Assembly: GCF_036884655.1 (NCBI RefSeq)
Contig: NC_088337.1
Span: forward strand, 30,037,001 to 30,101,000
DNA length: 64,000 nt
Origin: Musa acuminata AAA Group
Taxonomy: Eukaryota > Streptophyta > Magnoliopsida > Zingiberales > Musaceae
Reading direction: 5' to 3'
In this document: piece by piece, positions 24,501-35,300 of the stretch
How positions within the stretch are numbered: the first letter of the stretch is position 1
Layout of the letters: each line of letters begins with the position of its first letter
Notes under the pieces: model-generated
The model's database searches: none
Seen by the model: the letters and a program-made list of their open reading frames with translations, nothing else
Told to the model about the DNA's origin: nothing
Position numbers and translations under genes: made by a program

Positions 24501-25144
24501 ATAATCAAACTCTAATTTATATTATTTTTTTCTCTACTCGTCATCGTGTGACACGGCTTCAGAAATCTTAAAATATTTAATAATCTTAACATAAATCAAT
24601 TTGGGTTGTATATGAATTTTTTTTCAAGTAATTCTAATATTATTAGAATATCAAAAATAGTTATCATCCTTAAAGATTGATGATCACATCATAAAAGTCT
24701 GTGTTCTTATTATGAAAAGCGGTGGATTCGTCAAAGTCTGGTCTCAAAAGATTGCTGAGCGCCTCACATCGCATTGATCATGGATTCGTGAGAAGAGAAC
24801 CTCACATCAACTTTGTCGTGACTGCTGCGTGGGTTACTGTAACATCGCATCGATCATAAACTATCGCAAGAGGTGGCATCCTGCAATCCAAACAGCTGAG
24901 TGATACAGCTTTCTTCTTCTTCCACCTCCCGTATGATTAAGATTCCGTCTTCCGGAATGTGCCAAAGGACTCCAGCTGTTGCTGTTCTTAGCTTCCCCAC
25001 CATCTAAAGCTGCCAACAAATCCATATCACGGACGTACACACATTCACCGAATTCTTATCCGACACTCCACCCCAACTCTACGCCACTCAGTCGCCTCCT
25101 CCGCTGCTTCCTCTTTCTTGTCGCTCGGTATCTGGCTGGCTTTC
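18501..25144. other. Long AT-rich intergenic tract, no gene seen
   Basis: No ORF here has a recognisable domain. The tract has the look of decayed retrotransposon sequence, but I found no intact LTR pair, primer-binding site or coding block. A diverged direct repeat at about 22390-22500 and 22770-22890 is listed separately. The missing 5' exons of the bHLH gene were looked for here and not recognised, although an exhaustive reading was not possible. Confidence 0.5.
22385..22895. repeat. Diverged direct repeat about 390 bp apart
   Basis: The block around 22395-22495 (TTATGGGCCAAGCC, AATCATTAGTGATA, AACTATC) recurs around 22775-22885 (TTATGAGCCAAGTC, GAGTCATTAGTGATA, AACTATC) in the same orientation. 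It is probably part of an old repetitive element in the intergenic tract. The family is not identified. Confidence 0.5.
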
Positions 25145-25483
25145 ATGCAAGAGCTGCATTCGAACCACAAGCAGAGACTGCCATCAGTGGAGGAAGATGA
25201 AACGGCGGTGGCGCAGCATCAGAAGCTACATGGACTTTTCTCCTGCTGGGGAAAGCTCCGGCTGGCGTCGCTGTGGCGAAGCCTGAGGCGGTGCGGAAGC
25301 CGGCGAGGACGCCGCGGTCGGCTGTACGTGAAGCGGGGCAGTTTCAAGTATGACCCGCTGAGTTACTCGCAGAACTTCGATGACGGTGGTCGGGATGGAG
25401 ACGAGGAGTCGGGTTACCACCGCGTGTTCTCTTCGAGGTTGGCCTCCCTTCATCCTCCGACGCCGCCGAGCGGTTCTACTTGA
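25145..25483 (+). CDS. Small plant protein of unknown function (112 aa, single exon)
   Basis: I do not recognise a named family. The frame encodes 112 aa with a mid-protein block FSCWGKLRLASLW, a strongly basic stretch (about residues 45-65) and a conserved-looking SFKYDPLSYSQNFDDG motif. It ends with a Ser/Pro-rich tail (FSSRLASLHPPTPPSGST). Short plant proteins with a similar YDPLSY-QNFD block exist and are uncharacterised; this is recollection, not a search. The start MQELHSN is the first ATG of the open frame; the frame extends further upstream without an ATG. GC content rises sharply compared with the AT-rich flanks, supporting a real gene. No signal peptide or membrane segment is seen. 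Confidence 0.6.
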   Translation: MQELHSNHKQRLPSVEEDETAVAQHQKLHGLFSCWGKLRLASLWRSLRRCGSRRGRRGRLYVKRGSFKYDPLSYSQNFDDGGRDGDEESGYHRVFSSRLASLHPPTPPSGST

Positions 25484-25783
25484 GCTCGAGGATGGCCGGA
25501 CGAGGTCCGAGAGTCTTCCTCCCCTATGATTTCTCTCTTGCATTGGTGGGTGGTAGATATTAGGGTTTACAGGATGACATTGTAATTATTTACTGATATC
25601 AAGCAAATGTTGTTACCAGTTCTACTACCCCATCAATCACACATCAATAGAACAACAACGCGTCCATGTTTTCGATCCTAATAATGCAACTATTTTATGT
25701 TACGATATTGTTTGCGTTGTGTTACGGATCTACTTCCTTTTTCTATATTTTATTCCTCGACTCGACTAAAGGTTATTTATCTT

Positions 25784-26219
25784 AAAGATCTGATACGGTT
25801 ATGAGTGCGTACGATTAGACGCAAACAATCCTTCGAATTTTCAAGAGCTATCAAGATGCATCGAATATCGTGCAATGATATGATATGATTATGAGTACGT
25901 ACGATTAGACGCAAACAATTCTTCGGATTTTCAAGAGCCATCGAGAAGCATCGAATATCGTGCAATGATATGATACGTTTGATTAGACGCAAACAATCCT
26001 ACGGATTTTCAAGAGCTATCAAGATGCATCGAATATCGTGCAATGATATGATATGATTATGAGTACGTACGATTAGACGCAAACAATTCTTCGGATTTTC
26101 AAGAGCCATCGAGAAGCATCGAATATCGTGCAATGATATGATACGTTTGATTAGACGCAAACAATCCTACGGATTTTCAAGAGCTATCAAGATACATCGA
26201 ATATCATGCGATTCTCTTT
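25784..26219. repeat. Minisatellite with alternating 90- and 78-bp monomers (168-bp dimer)
   Basis: The word GATTAGACGCAAACAAT begins at 25813, 25903, 25981, 26071 and 26149, so the spacing alternates 90, 78, 90, 78. Each monomer contains GATTTTCAAGAGC (GAATTTTCAAGAGC in the first) and CATCGAATATCGTG-like words. The 12-bp difference comes from a segment containing ATGAGTACGTAC, present in the long type only. The two long+short dimers are nearly identical to each other, pointing to recent amplification of the 168-bp dimer. Confidence 0.9.
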
Positions 26220-29200
26220 TGTTTGCTAACCCTATCTGCAGGCAGCACTTGCTCTTTTGATTTTCAAGAGCTGTCGGATGCATTGGATGTCGTGCTATTA
26301 TGTTTTTGGACTTCCTAATGTTATGTCATCGTATTTTGATTCGAGAATTTTAACCAGATTCCCTTTAGGAGCTCGCGCAAAGATACACTCTCATCGCTGC
26401 TTCTACCGAAGGATGAGCTACACATAGTCGAGAATGGATGACCTCGCAGATAGGAGAGGTCTTAGTTTCGTTTGAGTTTGAGGTCCCCAACGAATCCACC
26501 ACCGTCACCGGTTGGTCCTTAATTCGATGACATCCATTGAAGTGAGTGTACATCCGACACAGTAAAAATCCAAGTTCTTGGTTTTGACGTTTCTGTCTCG
26601 TAGTAGCTGAATTCTTTGTGCTGCTATACCGACACACAACCATTCAATGTGCCGAGCATTGAATCCTTTCGTCCACATTCTATGCTCCATCGACAATAGG
26701 CAATTTAGTAATCCACAGTCCTGAAAAGAAAGTCAAGTGTTTGCCTTGGAAATTAGCCACCCGAGTTCTATGAATCCACTCTAAGATAAGAGACCGAGAA
26801 CAAAGCCAAGCACCCAGCACGGCAGATGCAGCAGCAGCAGTTTCTACCTCGTCCATGCTGCTTCAAACAATGCTTGTGCTTCTTAACTGGCTGCAATCAG
26901 AGTAGTGCTTTCCTGGTTCATATGATGCAGGACTTGCAAGATTAGCATATTTATGATGCTTTACGAACCCACATTTGAATCCCCTGTTAATCTTATTAAC
27001 TTCAGAGGTGAAAAGGAAATGTTGACTGCAGCATGGGCTTCAATCTCCGATTCATGGACTCCAATCTTATACATATGATTAAGGGCCAAGAACTCAATGA
27101 TGATCCTGCTGTGCCCAACTTACTGATGACCATTGTTCTCACTACATGGATTTATTTATGCAGCATAATCTCCTTTTCTACTAACAACACCAATAACTCT
27201 TCTTTTGCATACTGCATCAAATCTCTATTCTCCCATTACAGAAGACACAAGAATAAGCTATCTTCTCCGGTTTCTCATCATTGTCATTCTTATACAAATG
27301 CTCAGTGCAGTTGCAGCATTTCCATGTTCTACTGCATGACGAATGAAGGTAACCAGAAATCCTCACACCAACCCTCTTTGATTCCTCTCCTATTCTTGGG
27401 ATTTCATCTCCTTGTGGGCTCATGCATTCTGCTTGCTGTTTGACCACACATGACTGAGAGAATCTAAGTGACCAAAGAGAGCAATTTTCTTTCATCTGTA
27501 TTGTATGCACGTAAATATGCAACTATATAATTGGGTGCAGTACAAACTACAAAGTAGATTGTTCCATTGCATATGACCCCATGGTATAAAATTGCTATAC
27601 AAGCTGTGACACACTTTTCTTGGGAATTGATGTCACTTACATGCTCAAAATGGATGTCATTCCTCATCCCTCAAACTCCAAGTAAGGTTGGGAGGATAGG
27701 GGTTGCATCAACCATCTAAATTCACATGCAATAGGAGCATGAATCCAGACCTTAAAGTACTAAAAACATTAATACATATAAATAATACAAAATCTAGAAG
27801 GAACTCTACCATAGATATGAGTGGACCAAGATTCTCCATAAAACAAAAGGAAATAGATGAAATAACAAATGACCACATAAATATTGATGAAAACTCTCCA
27901 ATGTGCTCTCCTCCTTTCCCCAAAGTCAATATATATTATATGTTGCTGACCATGTGATGCGCCATATAACAATCAAAACCAATGAGGCTAATAATTGTTG
28001 CTCCACATGGTAGTTAAACAGTTAAGCTACCGACCACCACTGAAGGTGATGAAGTGTTCTCGAGGATAGAGAGAGAAGGTGAGAAGAGAGTATTGGACCG
28101 AGTCATGTTGCTAATCACCCCACATTTGACTACGACATTGGACTGCAACACAATTTATGATCATGAAGTGTTGTTGAGCAAATGCAACACTTGTAATGAT
28201 TAGATTAGGATTCGGTGGTTGGACGCCATCGAATCGCACCAGCTTGATGCCTTGATGATGATCATGTGGGAACCCATGGATTTGGGATCAGGCTTTGCGG
28301 GCATCAGAGTTCATGTGGAGGCAACGAATCCATGTAAATGGAAGAGAAGATGGAGAATCCAATTGTAGTTTAAGAACAGTGGAAGAGCCCACCATGGCTG
28401 TTTGATGAAGAAGAACGCATATTGTATTGAAGGAAATCACAAAGCTTTTGAGAGATAACATTCTTTCCATCACCCTTTCGAGCTGCCCTTCCTAAAAGGC
28501 ACGCACCAAAGCCTTTGGGAAGCCACAAAGAAGCTCATCAAACACGAAGTAGTCTCTAATTCTTCGCCAACTTTTCGCCATGAGCACAGCACAAAGCTCC
28601 TCGTTGGGCTTCTCATGGCTTCGCTTAGTTTAACGTAAAAGCTGTAAGCTGCCATCGCCGACCATGGGGATTTCCTTGATGTGCGACCCCCATCGACGCT
28701 TAAACAAGTGGGGGGTTAGGATACGTGGCCAATGCGTTCTTCCACCATTTGTCTTCCGAGTACACTTCCCTAACCAATCATGCAATGAACAGTTGCAGCC
28801 AAATGTTCTCGTGCTAAAGGTGGGAAGAACGTTGGATTCTGCTGCTCAATTCGAGGCCCGCGGAATAAGAGATTGATCAGGAAGCACTACTGCGTACTCT
28901 ACCTATCCATTAGGTAGGCATGAAAGGGAGAGTCTCTCAGGAGATCGAGGTCTCATGCACATGCTCTCGAACAAAGAAGATGGATCATCTTCAAAGCTGC
29001 AGTGTTACAGTGTACATGCATGCAGACCCTATTCCCATATGCTTCCTTGGTGAATGGACCGATTACTATTCAATCTGTGCAGGATAAACAAACATCTGAT
29101 TCCTTGTAATTTATGATGGCTACTGAAGCAAATTCATGAACCCCCATTTCTCTAATTTTCATGCTCCTTTGGAGATAAGAGTAATTATTAGTCTATTGAC

Positions 29201-30670
29201 TTCATCAAGCTTAAACCATTTACTTCAAATATTTACTCATAAACTAGAAAATTATATACATCAAATCCTTATTAGTTGACTTTCTATTACACCTTTGGCT
29301 CATCCGATTTCGATTTCAAAGATCGATTGCACTATGAAAACTTGTTCTATAAAAACGACTGAAAGGAGATTAAAAAAACAGCTACAGTGTTTCCACAGAG
29401 GTACTGTTGTTGTCAAAAAAAAAAAAAAAAAAGGTTCATTACTCACTTCTTTTTCTTCTCTTTCTTCTTTCTTTGGTGGAAAAGAGGACCATCAAGTGTG
29501 GTTGTTGATGGATTCTCTAATGCAAGTAGGCCTAAAGAAAGCTTCAATTTGACCAGTACATGTGGCTTGCTTGAATGCAGATGAACCATAAGCTTTTCTT
29601 TTCTCTATCTGTTGCAGCGTGTGTGGGTAGGACTGGGGCCTGTTTAATCATCATCAGACTTGGTTGAGCTCAAGAGATCAAGCAATCATAAAGAAAAGAA
29701 AGGAATACAATACACGAGGTTCTATTGATACAGGGTAGTATGAATCAATGTACATAGTCTTAATCCTACAAATGAAGAGATTATTTTATTGTATCAACAC
29801 TCAAATCTAATGAAAGAGAAATGAAGATTATGCAATGGATGTCATGTTCATATTATATTTTAGTAGGATGGTTGGTAAAAAAGTTCATCTCAACATGAAT
29901 TTGTTTAAACAATGAAGCCTTACTTGCACTTGAATCTCCTGAAAGGACTAGAAAAGGTAATCTTTTCTTCCCTTTAATCCTTTTTGCCAGAAAATGTTGA
30001 CCAACTTGAATTCAATTCTTTATGTAGTTTTCTATCCCATTATGATGACAAAAAAACAAAAAAAATCAACCACTACTCAATTTAAAGGAAGCAGCTTGTG
30101 GCAGCAAGCAAAGCATACTAAGTTAATCTGTGGCTATTAGCAGGAACACTAAATGGAGGGAATGTTTCCTGGCAAATCAATTGGGAGGTCCAGAAGAGCT
30201 CCATGGATTGACATTAATGCAGTTTGAAGTCAAAATGATGACCCCCCCAATAAAAAATGATCATCCAAACAAAAGAGAAAGAAACAGAGGGCTAATATTT
30301 CAGCAACATTTATAGTTAGCATCACCTGAAAGTGATTGATCAAACAGCGACTGCCTTCTAATAAGTGCATCATCTCATTGGTGAAGACAAATTCCAATTC
30401 TCTGTTGAGATTTCTGAGAATTTGTAGTTTGGATATAACTTTCTGTATCTCAATTGAAAACATAGGGTATATGTCATCTGCAAAGAGAAATATATCTACA
30501 CATATTTAGAAAATGAACACTTACATCTTGAAGATGATCTTTAAATCCTTCCCTTCAAATATCCATAGAAGCCTTGCCTGAGATGCATATTTGAAAGTCT
30601 GAACTGCCCAATAAGCTTTAAACAAAGGGAGAGAAGAGGCTTTTCACTTGAGAGGGACCTCTGCACCAAC
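26220..30670. other. Intergenic region between the minisatellite and the YUCCA gene
   Basis: Several short ORFs occur (for example 27033-27443 plus, 26365-26643 minus, 28470-28655 minus), but none shows a recognisable domain, conserved splice pattern or coding composition. A poly-A run lies at about 29416-29432. No RNA gene was recognised. Unlike 18.5-25 kb, this stretch shows no obvious retroelement coding remnants. Confidence 0.45.
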
Positions 30671-30674
30671 TTCT

Positions 30675-30680
30675 CACGTG
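30675..30680 (+). promoter_or_regulatory. G-box CACGTG upstream of YUCCA
   Basis: A perfect CACGTG lies about 30 bp upstream of the TATA box and about 285 bp upstream of the YUCCA start. G-boxes are binding sites for bHLH (PIF-type) and bZIP factors. In Arabidopsis some YUCCA genes are induced by PIFs through such sites; occupancy here is inference. Confidence 0.45.
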
Positions 30681-30711
30681 CAGCTCTCATGAGCAATGGC
30701 CATCCCCCACC

Positions 30712-30720
30712 CTATTTATA
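30712..30720 (+). promoter_or_regulatory. TATA box of YUCCA
   Basis: CTATTTATA lies 240 bp upstream of the preferred start codon and is followed by a C/T-rich leader. Transcription starting about 30 bp downstream would include the in-frame upstream ATG at 30873 in the mRNA. Confidence 0.55.
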
Positions 30721-30959
30721 CACCTCCCCGTTCTCTCACCCTTCCTCACTTCAGCGCAAGTTTCAGTTGCCCCATTCTCGCCTCTCCTAAGCCCCTTTCT
30801 CCATCACCTTCGCTTTCCTAACTGTTTGCCGTCTTCGTTCCCATCTCCAAGTCCAAATTCCATTGGCAACAAGTGCATGTTCCAACTTGTCCTGTCACTT
30901 CTCAAGCTCTGCTTTGTTCCCAACTGCTGCGGAATCCAATACCACATAGACAACCACGG

Positions 30960-32395
30960 ATGGCCAGCATGACTGACCGGTTGGACTTCTTCTCGCGGAG
31001 GTGCGCGTGGGTGAACGGCCCCATCATCGTTGGAGCAGGGCCGTCCGGGCTGGCGGTCGCGGCGTGCCTGAAGGAGCACGGCGTGCCCTCGGTCATCCTC
31101 GAGCGCGCCGACTGCATTGCCTCCCTCTGGCAGAAGCGCACCTACGACCGCTTGAAGCTTCACCTCCCCAAGCAATTCTGTCAGCTGCCTAAGTTCCCCT
31201 TCCCCGAGGATTACCCTGAGTATCCCACCAAGAAGCAATTCGTCGACTACTTGGAGTCGTACGCCAAGCACTTCGAGATCAGCCCGCGGTTCAACCAGTC
31301 GGTGCAGTCGGCGAGGTACGACGAGACATGCGGGCTGTGGCGCGTGAGGACCGTTGGAGCTGGCGCCGAGGCAGGTAACCGGAGCCACGAGGTGGAGTAC
31401 ATTGGCAGGTGGATAGTGGTGGCCACCGGCGAGAACGCTGAGAAGGTGGTGCCGGACCTGGAGGGGCTGGGGGGGTTCGGCGGCGACGTGATCCATGCTT
31501 GCGACTACAAGTCCGGTGAGGCCTACCGCGGGAAGCGCGTGCTGGTGATCGGATGCGGCAACTCCGGCATGGAACTCTGCCTCGACCTCTGCGACCACGA
31601 TGCCTTCCCGGCCATCGTGGTCCGCGACTCGGTGAGCGGTCATTGCCCGAAAGGAAGCTGCTCGATACATACATCCACATTCTACTGACGGAAACTTGTT
31701 GATTCACAGGTTCACGTACTGCCGAGGGAGGTTCTCGGGAAGTCGACGTTCGAGCTGGCTGTTCTGCTGATGAAGTGGCTGCCGCTGTGGCTGGTGGACA
31801 AGATCCTGCTGCTGTTGGCATGGCTGGTGCTGGGGAACGTAGAGAAGTATGGCTTGAGGAGGCCTTCCACTGGTCCCCTGGAGCTCAAAAACACACAAGG
31901 ACGAACCCCTGTTCTCGACTCAGGGGCACTCGCCAAGATAAGATCCGGCGACATCAAGGTAGTCCCTGGCATCAAGAGGTTCTCCCCTGGAAGAGTCGAG
32001 CTCGTCGACGGCCAGGCCCTCGACATCGATTCCGTCATCTTGGCCACAGGATACCGCAGCAACGTCCCTCAGTGGCTTCAGGTACCAACCAAGATTCTCT
32101 ACTGTTTCAGCTCGACAGTAGAAAGCGAGGGCGATAAGGGAGACTAATGCAGGTTTGTGGGATTGTGCAGGGATGTGATTTCTTCTCCAAGGATGGGTTT
32201 CCGAAGACCCCATTCCCAGACGGGTGGAAAGGGCAGTCTGGGCTCTACGCGGTTGGCTTCACAAGGAGAGGCCTCGCCGGTGCTTCCTCAGATGCAGCGA
32301 GGACAGCCAAGGACATCGGTAGGATGTGGAAGGAGGAAACCAAGCCCGCGAAGCGACCTGTCGCCTGCCACAGGAGATGCATCTCACAGATCTAA
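30960..32395 (+). CDS. YUC: YUCCA-type flavin monooxygenase (indole-3-pyruvate monooxygenase)
   Basis: YUCCA enzymes convert indole-3-pyruvate to auxin (IAA) using FAD, NADPH and O2; this is the committed step of the main auxin route. The exons are 30960..31631, 31710..32081 and 32171..32395, all in phase, giving 422 aa, the usual YUCCA size. The FAD site is GAGPSG at residues 25-30. The FMO-identifying sequence is [11 protein letters not shown] at 173-183. The NADPH site is GCGNSGME at 198-205. ATGY is at 336-339. Other family blocks are [20 protein letters not shown] and [16 protein letters not shown]. The start MASMTDRL has a good context (GGATGG). An in-frame ATG at 30873 would add 29 residues without family similarity, so I prefer 30960. 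Introns are short (78 and 89 nt). No lesion is seen. Which YUCCA subgroup it belongs to cannot be fixed by eye. Confidence 0.95.
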
Positions 32396-35300
32396 CGGCA
32401 TCATGTCACGTCACCTGCTAATTTCTCTCTTGCCTGTTTCGTGTGAATGAGATGGACTGTCGTAGAGTTAACGTTACGTCGAACAGTTGGAGTGCATGGA
32501 GCCCTCTCTCAATGGAGCCCAAGTTTTGCAACAGGAATGGGCCTCCTCCTGTACAGAGAAACGGTTGATGATGATGAGGCTTCTCTCACTTTTGTGAACT
32601 TTGTAGACCACTTCAACGCATTACTTGAATGGAAACAGCATCACCACATTCCTCTCTTTGTATCTTTGGCATCTCAATTGATCTCCACTTGATAAACATC
32701 TCTTTTCTCTATCCAAACTAGAAGAAGAAGAACAAACCTGGTTATGTTTCATTGATCTCCATAAGGCTGATGAGTACAATGGGTGCACAGTAGTACACTG
32801 CAGATACTGCAACCTTCATTGATTGTTTTCTGAGAAGGCAAGGTTCTCAGTTGTACTCAGTTGCAGCAGAGAAAGAGCCCCCATTAGAACTGGACAGGTT
32901 AATGCACCAACCAATTCATCTCAAAAACTTCAATATTGCTTCCTTAGAGATCCAAACATCCAAGTATTCCACTCCCCTGAAGAATTCAAACCTTCCTAAA
33001 AGTTGTAGGCAATGAAAGGGCCTTTTCACTAAAGATGCCCTCCTATTTCATCCACCATCAACTCATATTCTACCCTGACATTAAGGTTCAATGCATGTAA
33101 GAAGAATCCCAAAGTGCTGTGTTATCTCAGTTCTCTATCCAAGTTCTTTAGTGGGGGATCAAAAGTGTAGAAGCTCTGCTTCCATACTGAGGCCTCATGC
33201 AAATCTACTGGACCATTCTTGATCCCACAACTGATCATGAGAAGGATATATATACCCTTTTCGTTGCTGGGGATTCATGGATTCTGTTAAGTCTTACAGC
33301 ACAACCCACGAGACTCACACATGGTGTGGCCTACACTATCTCCTCCCTCCTCTGCCTCACTTACCTCAGGTGACCTTTGCCCTTGTCCATGGAGTACAAG
33401 CTTACAGCTCGCTCTGATGCACTCTCAGACCAAATGGCCATATGCTTCTGCTCGTACCTGCAATCATGGATGTGTCTGCACCATTATTGACAATTTGAGC
33501 AAAGTTGAGAATATGATTTAAGAGCTGTAAATGAAAGTTCAGCATCAATAGTATCAGGGTGTGATCAAGATGGCACCATGCTTAGGATGAAAAGATTTAG
33601 GTGATTTCACTGGAGATCAAATCCTATTAGTAAATATCTTGCTAATCTTTTCTGCTTGTATCCTTGTATTCCAACATATGCTCCAAAAAATACTTTTTGA
33701 ATTAACAATGCTTTAAGGAATCATAACCTCGTTTTCGATCCCTGTCAAATTGTAAGATCTTTCACCAATTCAAAGAGACCCATATCTGTTATCAGTCTAC
33801 TTTGTGGTACTAAAAGCAAAGTGAGATGCCTCAATTGCAATTTAGTCTTTTCTTATGATTGATTTTGTTTTCTGTTCCTCTAAATATTGGGAAACCGCAG
33901 CATTTTCTTATTTGTAGCCTTTCCTTTTCTTCTTTCCTATTTCAAGCCTTTCTTGAAGAATATACCAAGCAAATGCCCAGATATGGAGAGGGAGAGGGGT
34001 TTCTTCTTCCTTTTGTTTTCCCCCTTATCTGATGATAACTGGCTATTGTGTGGTAATTTAATGCTAAATTCAGTTGGAGGTTCAAAAAAGATCATCCAAT
34101 TTGCCATTTATTGGGATATCAACATCAAAGAGACGCATCCGCTGTTTGACCAGCCTCCACTGAGAAAACAAATGAAGTTAATTGCTTGCAATCTATAACA
34201 GTGAATAAACTTTTAGTTTATGTGCAAAACAGTGGCAAAACTGTAGGGGCTCAGAATAAAACCTGTTTAAGATGCAAAAAGAAGTAATGGAGAAAAAGAA
34301 ATACTTAAAGTTCATTATTTTTGTTGAAATCATTACAACCCATACAAGTATCTAAATTGATCTAAATATAGCATTAAAAGAAAATGTTGTAGAATTGAAG
34401 CGTTTAAAGGCCTTGTCCTTCATGTCTTGCACTAACAAATCTTATCCACCTAAACCCTCAAAAGAACCTGGAACTCAAATTTCTGGAGGTCTTCAAAGAT
34501 GAGGAATACTTTTTGAGGAATCTATGTACTTTAAACAAATAATTCAACTTACACAATGCATTATTTTCTTAAGTGAATTTTATATTGCTCACTTAATAAA
34601 AGAAAGGTTTCTGCATAGCATTTTGATTTTTCTCTCTCTTTAATCTTGACAAGTGAATAAACCATTTAGCTCTGAAATATATTTTTTCATCAGACAAGTT
34701 ATCAGATCTTGTTGAAAGTCTTATGCAGAATACTTTCACATCATTGTATTACCACACAGAAAAATACAAAGTCAATGAGTCTTGTACTTTAGATGCCCTT
34801 GCTATGGCAATTTAATTGTGAAACAGAAATGGTTTATGACAACAATACTGGCTTTGAAAATAGTAGCCACATTATGTTGGCTACTTTCTTATACAGAAGC
34901 AATTTTTACCCAAATTTTACCAGACCATTTTAAAAACTCCCACTCAGAGTTGTCTTATAAGCTCCTATTAACCAGAATTAGTAGAGAAAAAAAGAGCTTC
35001 TTAAATGATGACAAGGTCTTAGCGGACAATAGATGTACAATGAAAGTAAAATCAACAAAAGTATAACCAGCATTAGTGTAATGTATCTGATGAAGTGAGA
35101 ACTTACAGAGATGGAGAAAGTGAAACTACTGAGCTTTCAGTTTTTGGAGAGATGAACTTGGTAGATAAAGTTCTAAGAGAACAAATGAAGCAAGGCATAT
35201 CACTCTGAAACTGACTTCCTAGTGTCACATTTCATTTCTTTACTACTTTGGCAGAAGGAAAGGGACCACATGGCCCAACTCCCTGATGGGATGAGAGAGA

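Noticed and set aside
25784..26219. Possible CRISPR-like array
   Set aside because: Repeats of 78 and 90 bp are contiguous without unique spacers and lie in plant nuclear DNA; it is a minisatellite.
27033..27443. ORF of 136 codons with hydrophobic ends
   Set aside because: No recognisable family, Ser/Asn-rich composition like surrounding non-coding DNA, and no supporting splice or promoter signals.
28288..28655. Two overlapping minus-strand ORFs that might be one frame-shifted gene
   Set aside because: Neither frame nor their join resembles a protein I recognise; too weak to call.
30804..31670. 288-codon minus-strand ORF opposite YUCCA exon 1
   Set aside because: Antisense shadow of a GC-rich exon; the plus strand has all flavin-monooxygenase motifs.
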